From: a virus
Length of the DNA stretch: 29,227 nt
Reading direction: 5' to 3' (one strand)
Virus record (IMG/VR): IMGVR_UViG_3300042731_010163
Span: 1 to 29,227 of that record
Made by a program: the position numbers and the translations under genes. A model generated the notes under the pieces. The model was not told the origin of the DNA and did no database searches. It saw only the letters and a list, made by a program, of their open reading frames with translations. Positions 8,797-14,349 of this stretch are shown here, in pieces (the stretch's first letter is position 1; each line of letters opens with the position of its first letter).

Positions 8797-9073
8797 AAAT
8801 ATAAATATTGTAGAGATAAAAAGAGTTGCATCTGTTTTGTCATGTCTAGAAAATGATTTTTTAGAGTTGGAAAAGGTAAAACATCATTTATCTAGACGAA
8901 GAGATAATTTAAATCGTCTTTTGAATGGTAGTGAATATGACAAAACTGCATTGAAATCTCAACTTGAAATGATTCCGGTTGAAGAACGAAAAGTTGATGA
9001 TTTGATGTGTGAGAACAGAAGGAAAATGACGATATATAGTAATGCAATGAAAAGATTGACATCTATAGTATAG
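8789..9073 (+). CDS. Small coiled-coil protein
   Basis: The ATG at 8789 overlaps the end of the previous gene by eight bases. An upstream in-frame GTG at 8747 would add a hydrophobic stretch encoded within that gene and is less likely. The product is 94 residues, mostly charged heptad-like helix (about 8-85) with Leu, Ile and Val at a and d positions. There is no membrane span. It pairs with the following coiled-coil gene and may be a chaperone or adaptor for the fibre proteins before it, by analogy with small helical chaperones next to phage fibre genes. Function is not shown by sequence. Confidence 0.55.
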   Translation: MDKNINIVEIKRVASVLSCLENDFLELEKVKHHLSRRRDNLNRLLNGSEYDKTALKSQLEMIPVEERKVDDLMCENRRKMTIYSNAMKRLTSIV

Positions 9074-9075
9074 TT

Positions 9076-9462
9076 ATGAGAATAAAAATAAAAAATAAAG
9101 ATAAGGATGAGAATATTAGAAAAAAATTAAGAGCTTCTAATATTGATAAAACTGATACTATTGAACAAAGTATAGAAGAGGTTAGATCTCTTAAAAAAGA
9201 ACGTTTGAAATATATTGAAATGCGTGAAGCGTGTTCTGTACAGTATGAATATATTGACCAGATTTATTATGATGGAGAAATAGATAAGGATAATAGAGAT
9301 GATATAATGGATAAAATTGAAGTTAATAAAGAGCGATTTGAAAATTTAATTGAATCATATGATTTATTAATAGAAGCTAGTGAGGATATATTAAAAAGTT
9401 TGACTGGAAGTAATTCTTTAACTGGAAAGATAAAAGATAATGGCAAGGTAAGCAAAAAATAA
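9076..9462 (+). CDS. Charged coiled-coil protein
   Basis: The product is 128 residues starting two bases after the previous stop. Lys and Glu alternate through long helices, with no Cys-based motif and no membrane span. Residues 30-115 are predicted by eye to form two antiparallel helices. It ends in a TAATG overlap with the next gene, so all three are likely translated as a unit. It may be an assembly chaperone or a virion spacer; no family is recognised. Confidence 0.55.
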   Translation: MRIKIKNKDKDENIRKKLRASNIDKTDTIEQSIEEVRSLKKERLKYIEMREACSVQYEYIDQIYYDGEIDKDNRDDIMDKIEVNKERFENLIESYDLLIEASEDILKSLTGSNSLTGKIKDNGKVSKK

Positions 9463-10082
9463 TGTCTTATTATGTAGACTGGCATAATCATTTGATTCAT
9501 ATTTTGGCTCCTCAAGTTGAGGTTATTGTCCAGGATTTATATGATTTTCTTAGTGATATTATGCAGTCTCCTGTTGGTATGAATTATGATGAAATATGTT
9601 TTGCTACTGGGAAAGATTTATTGGATGAAGATATTACTACTGGTATAACATTGACTTTATATTCTCCATGGCAATTAAGATTTTGGGATGGTGCTTATGT
9701 TGCTGTAGTTAAGGGTGGAAATCTTACTGGTGGATTAGATGGTGATCCTATTGCATATACTCCTAATGTTCAGGTTATGGTTCTTCAAGCTGTTTCTTCG
9801 ACGATAGTACAAACAGGAGGTACGGCACTTACTCAGGATGAACATGATAAGTTGATGACGGGTCTTGATGAGAGTATTCCGGAAGGTGTTTGGAATGATA
9901 CACCTCTTGGTGAATATTTAACAAAAGTTTTAAATATAGAGGAGGGTGATTGGCGAATAATAAATAATCAGATGATTTTTTTTGAAACAGACGGTGTTAC
10001 AGAGGTAGTAAGATTTGATTTATTTGATGAAAATGGAAATCCATCAATGGAATCAGTATATTATAGAAAGCGTGTAACATAG
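9462..10082 (+). CDS. Putative tail-associated structural protein
   Basis: The product is 206 residues and its start overlaps the upstream stop (TAATG). The N-terminal domain has the order 'YYVDWHNHLIHI ... VQDLYDFLSD ... TGITLTLYSPWQLRFWDGAY ... GGNLTGG'. It is followed by 'TGGTALTQDEHDKLM', a helical linker, and a C-terminal strand pair 'RIINNQMIFFETDGVTEVVRF'. This arrangement recalls a common small phage virion protein with a TPEEHDxLM-type linker and a final 'IxxxxxxLYDxDGxT' segment. It is probably a tail or fibre attachment protein. The exact place in the virion is not shown. Confidence 0.5.
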   Translation: MSYYVDWHNHLIHILAPQVEVIVQDLYDFLSDIMQSPVGMNYDEICFATGKDLLDEDITTGITLTLYSPWQLRFWDGAYVAVVKGGNLTGGLDGDPIAYTPNVQVMVLQAVSSTIVQTGGTALTQDEHDKLMTGLDESIPEGVWNDTPLGEYLTKVLNIEEGDWRIINNQMIFFETDGVTEVVRFDLFDENGNPSMESVYYRKRVT

Positions 10083-10174
10083 TTTTTGGACATGGTAATT
10101 TTGAAATTGTAGTATATTTGTATATGTAGTATTTTGTATATGTTTGTAATATATTTAAAAATCAGGAGAATATC
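10083..10174 (+). promoter_or_regulatory. AT-rich gap with tandem repeat, possible promoter
   Basis: This 92-bp gap is one of the longest in the forward cluster and is almost all A and T. It contains TAGTATATTTGTATATG (10110-10126) followed at once by TAGTATTTTGTATATG (10127-10142), a tandem repeat differing by one base of length. TATATG and TAATAT-like hexamers are present, and a TTGAAA at 10101-10106 could serve as a -35, but the spacings are not ideal. It may hold a promoter for the membrane-protein genes downstream. Confidence 0.35.
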
Positions 10175-10504
10175 ATGACTAAAAATTTTGAAACTGTAAT
10201 TTTTGTTGACCCAGTAATTTTGATTATATCTGTATTTATTTTAACGGTTGTTAGTATTTCTACTTTAGTAATTGTTTATAAAATATATAAGATGCATGAT
10301 GTTAGGAATTCTGATGGCTCTTATGCCTGGATGGTACCTACTAATTTTTTTGATATTCAAAAGCAAATTACTGATAGCCAAAATAATATGGTTGTTTTAA
10401 TTAAAGAAATGAATGAGCAACAGAGTCAGATTTGTGAAATTTTAAGTAATTTAGTTAGTGAAACGTCATCTTGGAGAGAACAAAAAGATGTCGAAAAAGA
10501 GTGA
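10175..10504 (+). CDS. Membrane protein with N-terminal span and coiled-coil tail
   Basis: The product is 109 residues; AGGAG lies about seven bases before the ATG. Residues 12-36 form one long hydrophobic segment (Val, Ile, Leu) ended by Lys and Tyr, consistent with a single transmembrane span. Residues 60-109 are polar and helical with Gln-rich heptads. No lipobox and no catalytic motif is seen. The next gene also encodes a single-span membrane protein, but with the span at the opposite end. Together they could be a lysis-related or membrane-modifying pair (holin, spanin or inhibitor type), but no family is identified. Confidence 0.6.
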   Translation: MTKNFETVIFVDPVILIISVFILTVVSISTLVIVYKIYKMHDVRNSDGSYAWMVPTNFFDIQKQITDSQNNMVVLIKEMNEQQSQICEILSNLVSETSSWREQKDVEKE

Positions 10505-11042
10505 TGAATATGATATCCGATATTTAGGAACTCTATATGAGGATTTATCAGAAGTTACTAAACGTCAAACTATTACTCTTCAGTCATTAGAGAGAATTGC
10601 TATAGAGACACAGACTTTTCTAGAAGCACAAGGAGAGAAGGTTGATGATAATAAGAAAACGATAAAAGATCATGATGTTAGAATAAGAAGTGTTGAGAGA
10701 AAACAGGATTTGTGTAATGCATCAGATGATATTAGTGGAATAAAGAAACAGTTGAATCGTCTTATAGCTTTTAAAGATATGATTTTGTCTAAAACAAATG
10801 AAGATAGTGGAGTTTTAGATATTCATGCATTGAGGATGAAGAAAGCTGTTGATGATGCGATGCTTAATCAAATACCTGTTAAGCTTTTGTTGATAAAAAT
10901 GTTACCTTGGATGATTCTTGTTTTTGTAGTAGGTATTGTATTAGCTACTATTATTACTACTAAAATGTTTTATGATGATAAAATTATTGTTCCTAATCCG
11001 CCAATTTCGCCAATAGAAACAGAAACGAACTCGAGTTCGTGA
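10488..11042 (+). CDS. Coiled-coil membrane protein with C-terminal span
   Basis: The start is set at the ATG at 10488, with GGAGAG nine bases upstream; an earlier in-frame GTG at 10458 has weaker support. The gene overlaps the end of the previous one by 17 bases. The product is 184 residues. Residues 10-125 are helical and charged, with a likely coiled coil and a single Cys. Residues 139-160 are a strongly hydrophobic span, and a short Pro-rich tail follows. The final codons (Asn-Ser-Ser-Ser-stop) are written by palindrome copy 2, so the palindrome forms the gene end. This looks like a tail-anchored protein paired with the preceding membrane protein. Function is unknown. Confidence 0.6.
   Translation: MSKKSDEYDIRYLGTLYEDLSEVTKRQTITLQSLERIAIETQTFLEAQGEKVDDNKKTIKDHDVRIRSVERKQDLCNASDDISGIKKQLNRLIAFKDMILSKTNEDSGVLDIHALRMKKAVDDAMLNQIPVKLLLIKMLPWMILVFVVGIVLATIITTKMFYDDKIIVPNPPISPIETETNSSS
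11026..11039. promoter_or_regulatory. Palindrome CGAACTCGAGTTCG, copy 2
   Basis: Identical to the other five copies and extended to 16 bp by flanking A and T. It makes up the last sense codons of the upstream gene and is followed at once by the TGA and then AAAGGAGAA, the ribosome site of the next gene. The context GTGAG after the palindrome is shared with copy 5. Confidence 0.9.
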
Positions 11043-11059
11043 GTTAAAGGAGAATTGAT

Positions 11060-11326
11060 ATGCCAAAAGATATGAGAGAATTGATAGAAAAAACAAATAT
11101 TGATTCAAAATTAAAAATATCATGGAATAAAATTTTTAAACAATTAAGTGATACTTCTGAACTTGATACTGTTATTTTTCATTTTTCAAAGTCTATTTTG
11201 AGAGCTGGAATTAATAATAAAGAATTAGAAAAAAAAAGGAAGGAATTTAGAAAAGTTGCTGATGAATTAACAGAAATAATGCATGATATTGTTTATGGAT
11301 ATTTAGAGAAAAGATCTAATATATGA
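11060..11326 (+). CDS. Small helical protein, function unknown
   Basis: The product is 88 residues with a good AAGGAG eight bases before the ATG. It is Lys- and Glu-rich and appears all-helical, with no Cys, no membrane span and no recognisable motif. It is the first gene after palindrome copy 2, and its stop overlaps the next small gene in an ATGA. Role unknown. Confidence 0.6.
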   Translation: MPKDMRELIEKTNIDSKLKISWNKIFKQLSDTSELDTVIFHFSKSILRAGINNKELEKKRKEFRKVADELTEIMHDIVYGYLEKRSNI

Positions 11327-11493
11327 ATAGGATTGTTACAAGAGGATTAGGTCCAACGCAATTATTGATTACTCGAGGTTATGGGTTTACTGGTGCAATA
11401 GTAAAAATTTATAGAGAAATTTTAAGATTAGTATCAAAAGTTACTACTAGATTGGGATTAGTATCACAATGTCAGAAGAAAGATTGTGTTTAG
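11323..11493 (+). CDS. Small protein with 'ITRGYG' N-terminal motif
   Basis: A 56-residue gene whose ATG overlaps the previous stop in ATGA. The N-terminus reads MNRIVTRGLGPTQLLITRGY, with two related 'I-V/I-T-R-G-L/Y-G' units. Short proteins with repeated 'TRGYGP' near the start occur between head-completion genes in many phages, and this looks like a divergent member. The rest is basic and hydrophobic. Coding is supported by the coupled start, the motif and a second overlapping small gene. The exact role is unknown. Confidence 0.55.
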   Translation: MNRIVTRGLGPTQLLITRGYGFTGAIVKIYREILRLVSKVTTRLGLVSQCQKKDCV

Positions 11494-11645
11494 TATCAAA
11501 AATTACTAAAGAAGTAGATTTAACATCTAATCTTAACATATCTGTCAATATTGTATCAAATATAGGATTGGTGATAGAGGAGGTTTCTATGATATCTCCA
11601 GGATTGATTTTGACATCAGCATTTCATTTAGAGGAGTGCACATAA
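11469..11645 (+). CDS. Small overlapping protein, function unknown
   Basis: A 58-residue frame starting inside the previous small gene (ATG at 11469, 25-base overlap) and ending in TAATG with the next gene. It begins MSEERLCLVSKITKEVDLTS and then alternates hydrophobic and polar residues like a small beta protein. The tight coupling on both sides argues that it is real. No strong ribosome site is visible before its ATG. No family is recognised. Confidence 0.45.
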   Translation: MSEERLCLVSKITKEVDLTSNLNISVNIVSNIGLVIEEVSMISPGLILTSAFHLEECT

Positions 11646-11962
11646 TGGCTACAGTTTGTTCTAATTGTGATCTTGATGGTAAATATTATATAGGAGATAT
11701 AGGTACTGAGATAATTGTAGATACTTGTGTTGATTTAGTTGAAGCTGGAGCTACAGTTACAAATTTGATTGTTGAAAAGCCAGATAGGACAGTTGAAATA
11801 TGGGTTGGTTCTATTTATGGAACAACAAGTATTAAATATGTTGTTCAGGTTGGTGATTTTGACCAGGCAGGTCCATATAGAATTCAAGCATATGTTGAGA
11901 TGCCTGGTTGGACTGGTAGGGGTAATACAGCAACATTCCAAGTAACGGATTTGTTTGGTTAG
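11645..11962 (+). CDS. Small Ig-like beta-sandwich virion protein
   Basis: The start is set at the ATG at 11645, which has GAGGAG eight bases upstream and overlaps the previous stop; an in-frame GTG nine bases earlier is less likely. The product is 105 residues. The order 'YYIGDIGTEIIVDT ... TVTNLIVEKPDRTVEIW ... TSIKYVVQVGDFDQAGPYRIQAYVEMPGW' is a typical seven-strand beta-sandwich layout, similar to small Ig-like proteins in phage tail and head modules. Three Cys (two in a C-S-N-C near the N-terminus) are unusual for the fold. It probably decorates the virion. Confidence 0.55.
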   Translation: MATVCSNCDLDGKYYIGDIGTEIIVDTCVDLVEAGATVTNLIVEKPDRTVEIWVGSIYGTTSIKYVVQVGDFDQAGPYRIQAYVEMPGWTGRGNTATFQVTDLFG

Positions 11963-11964
11963 TT

Positions 11965-12816
11965 TTGAGACGAATAAGAAAATATAAATGTACTAATGGG
12001 CCATCTACGTTGTGTCAGTTTTCATTAAGTAGTAAGACAATAAAATTAATGAAAGAAATTGAGAATGAATGGCCTAAAAGATTAAAGGAATCTCGTTTCT
12101 TTTTTTTACTAGATGTAGCAAATTTTTTAGTAGAGGAAGTTAAAAAGGCGAATGTATCAATTAGTATTGACGGAAAAGATAAATTATATGCAGAAGATTT
12201 GAGAATAGGGATAGTAGATAGTGAAGAAGAAAATGATGTAATTGCTATTTATTTAGATGGTGAAAATGCAGAAGTAACAGAAGAATATGCTACAAAAACA
12301 GTATTATATTTTAATTCACATAATGGTTCACCTGAATGGATATCTGTATTAAATAGATATGGTCCTTGGCCATCAAATATGGTTCCTATTGAAGTTAATT
12401 CGACACATGCTAGAATTGTTTCGAGATTGGCAAGAAAAGATGAAATTTTAGCATTACAAGAGAGAATATTTAAGAATAGAGGTAAGATTGAATTGGATTT
12501 TTTACGGTCAGGAATTCCAAATGTTGATATTGGTGAAACAACAAATGGAATAGGGCTTAAAGTTCATGAAGATTTGGGATATAATGTACTTAGAAAGGAA
12601 TTTGGGTTTGATGGTGAAAAAGGAAGAGCGCATTGGAGGCCAGCTTTTAAGGAAACAAAAAAATATGCTATGAAGTGCATGGAAAAGGTTGTAGAATATA
12701 TACAGACTGGTGATAAAAATATATTTAATTTATCATTAAAAGCTGATAGAATTAATTCGTCTGTAGTTAAATCAGGAGAGGGTTTTGCAAAAGAACTAGC
12801 TCCTTTTTTGAAATAA
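11965..12816 (+). CDS. Putative neck / tail-completion-like protein
   Basis: The product is 283 residues from a TTG at 11965. No ribosome site supports this start, and an in-frame ATG at 12049 is possible, but the frame is open through the upstream stop and the N-terminus looks protein-like. After a basic N-terminus comes a long helix (about 30-60), a beta region with acidic loops, and 'ARIVSRLARKDEILALQERI'. The end contains 'GRAHWRPAFKETKKYAMKCMEKVVEYI', which recalls the C-terminal helix of HK97 gp10-like tail-completion proteins ('RPF..PAL...'). Its position just before a terminator candidate fits. Assignment is tentative. Confidence 0.45.
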   Translation: MRRIRKYKCTNGPSTLCQFSLSSKTIKLMKEIENEWPKRLKESRFFFLLDVANFLVEEVKKANVSISIDGKDKLYAEDLRIGIVDSEEENDVIAIYLDGENAEVTEEYATKTVLYFNSHNGSPEWISVLNRYGPWPSNMVPIEVNSTHARIVSRLARKDEILALQERIFKNRGKIELDFLRSGIPNVDIGETTNGIGLKVHEDLGYNVLRKEFGFDGEKGRAHWRPAFKETKKYAMKCMEKVVEYIQTGDKNIFNLSLKADRINSSVVKSGEGFAKELAPFLK

Positions 12817-12833
12817 GAGTTGAGAGGTGAAAG

Positions 12834-13130
12834 ATGACAAAATCGGTTGATATAAATCCTAATAATGTTGATAAGAATAGTAGTAAGGTTAGTAGGTTAG
12901 ATGATTTGAATATTACTTTGATGGGAGTAGAGAATGATTTGATGGGTAGAGCTTTGGATAGAAGTAGAGATGAAGTAGAAAGAGCATATGATTTTATAAA
13001 TAAAGCTGCAGAGAATGATGTGATAGAAATAGATTGTGATGGTTGTGATGATGAATCTAATATTGTACAATCATCCAGTGATGAAGATAAAGATAAGAAT
13101 AATGAGCCTGTTAAAGAGCCATCTGATTAA
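12834..13130 (+). CDS. Small acidic protein, function unknown
   Basis: The product is 98 residues with a GAGGTG ribosome site six bases before the ATG. A central helical stretch (about 22-60) is followed by a strongly acidic tail of Asp, Glu and Ser with two closely spaced Cys (DCDGCDD). No motif is recognised. The acidic tail suggests a disordered or chaperone-like protein. The stop is the TAA that begins the T-run before palindrome copy 3. Confidence 0.55.
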   Translation: MTKSVDINPNNVDKNSSKVSRLDDLNITLMGVENDLMGRALDRSRDEVERAYDFINKAAENDVIEIDCDGCDDESNIVQSSSDEDKDKNNEPVKEPSD

Positions 13131-13138
13131 TTTTTTGG

Positions 13139-13152
13139 CGAACTCGAGTTCG
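13139..13152. promoter_or_regulatory. Palindrome CGAACTCGAGTTCG, copy 3
   Basis: Identical palindrome with G and C flanks (16 bp). Copies 1 and 3 share about 30 bases of nearly identical context: TAA, a run of five or six T, GG, the palindrome, then CAAGAGG. Here the shared TAA is the stop of the upstream gene and the AGAGGA after it is the ribosome site of the next gene. Confidence 0.9.
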
Positions 13153-13164
13153 CAAGAGGATTAA

Positions 13165-13863
13165 ATGACAGTAATAGGCACTTTGGATGTTAGGGATTTT
13201 GATTTGGGGTGTATGCTTACCATTGGTGCTGAAATTGTATATTATTCTATTGACGGTGATTTTAGAGCGCAATATGTAGTTGATGTTGATGGTGTAAATA
13301 CAGATATAGATAGGTTTCAAAACAAGGTTCCTGCTTTTTTTGATTCTCCTGAAGATGCCTATCAAGATTATATTCTTCCATGTTTTGTGTTTAAATCTAA
13401 CAGTATGAATGATGCTTTTAATAGGCAACCATATGCTGGTACTGTTGGGCGTGCTCCTTCTAAGGATGCGATTCCAATATATGGAGATAATGGTATCATA
13501 ATAGGTTATAATAAATATGAAGAGCAGATTAGGCCAGACCCATATGATATAGGTTTTGACCTTATGATTTATGCACGAAGGAAACAAGAATTAAATAGAA
13601 TGGTATCTCATGTAATGAAAAAGATGAGACCGCCATACTTTAATTTTAAAGTTGTTGACAGTTTGGGAGATGTGAGAGAATATGATGCAGGAGATATGTC
13701 ATATTCTAACGCATCAGAATTGGCTGATATTGCTGACAGAATTGCTGCTTGGACGTTGTCTTTTACTGTGCGTGGTGAAATTGACACATTTGATGGGATT
13801 TGTTCTCCAGCTATGACAGATCCTTATTCTAGCGTTCAAATGGGCGTTGAAATGGAGAATTGA
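13165..13863 (+). CDS. Putative tail terminator protein
   Basis: The product is 232 residues with AGAGGA four bases before the ATG. The N-terminal ~100 residues carry many aromatic and acidic residues ('AYQDYILPCFVFKSNSM'). The core reads 'RPDPYDIGFDLMIYARRKQELNRM ... KKMRPPYFNFKVVDSLGDVREYDAG', then 'ELADIADRIAAWTLSFTVRGEID'. A helix carrying paired Arg/Glu followed by strands and a WTLSFTV edge strand fits alpha/beta tail-terminator or sheath-stabiliser proteins (the role of T4 gp15). Its position directly upstream of the sheath gene supports that. It could equally be another neck protein. Confidence 0.5.
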   Translation: MTVIGTLDVRDFDLGCMLTIGAEIVYYSIDGDFRAQYVVDVDGVNTDIDRFQNKVPAFFDSPEDAYQDYILPCFVFKSNSMNDAFNRQPYAGTVGRAPSKDAIPIYGDNGIIIGYNKYEEQIRPDPYDIGFDLMIYARRKQELNRMVSHVMKKMRPPYFNFKVVDSLGDVREYDAGDMSYSNASELADIADRIAAWTLSFTVRGEIDTFDGICSPAMTDPYSSVQMGVEMEN

Positions 13864-13864
13864 T

Positions 13865-14323
13865 ATGTCTTGGTATTATTATTCAGGAAGAGTTGTTAGG
13901 CCCGTTATGGTTGAGAAAGGACGATCTGTTTCTGTTAGACCTAATACAAAGGTTGAAATTATAGATGAATCTACGATTGAATTTAAATCGCTTTGTAGAA
14001 GAGGTTTTTTTCGTAGGACGAGTAGACCAAAAGATTTAAATGTAGATAAAAAGAATATTTCTGATAAAACATTTAAAGATGTTATTAAGAAATCAAAAAT
14101 GGCAAGGCTTATTGCTGAAAAAGGTGTTACAATAGCTATGGATGTTCCTCCAGTATCGAAAGTTAAAGTTGAATTAACTGAAGGTGAAATGGAGAATATT
14201 TCATTGGATGAAATGAGTGAAGAGAAGAAAGTTGATATAGGTGATTTTTTAGATGTTGACCAGGGTGAAGCGTTGCCGAATATTGAAATAAAAAAAGAAG
14301 AAAAAAAGAAGAAACGCCGTTAG
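13865..14323 (+). CDS. Basic/acidic protein upstream of sheath, function unknown
   Basis: The start is the ATG at 13865 with GGAG seven bases upstream, rather than the in-frame TTG at 13847 inside the previous gene. The product is 152 residues. A short N-terminal beta segment (MSWYYYSGRVVRPVMVEKGR) leads to basic and helical regions. It ends in an acidic tract and a run of Lys and Arg. Small proteins with a WYYY start and a K-rich end occur before sheath genes in some phages, but no function is known to me. It may be a tail-assembly accessory protein. Confidence 0.55.
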   Translation: MSWYYYSGRVVRPVMVEKGRSVSVRPNTKVEIIDESTIEFKSLCRRGFFRRTSRPKDLNVDKKNISDKTFKDVIKKSKMARLIAEKGVTIAMDVPPVSKVKVELTEGEMENISLDEMSEEKKVDIGDFLDVDQGEALPNIEIKKEEKKKKRR

Positions 14324-14349
14324 GTCGGCTTGGCAACATGGAGTAAAAA

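Noticed and set aside
13111-13587. 158-residue reverse-strand frame
   Set aside because: It lies opposite the terminator candidate, which has a good start and sensible composition; the reverse product is low-complexity.
14316-14329. Possible terminator hairpin GCCG-N6-CGGC before the sheath gene
   Set aside because: The stem is only four base pairs, overlaps the previous gene's end and has no T-run.
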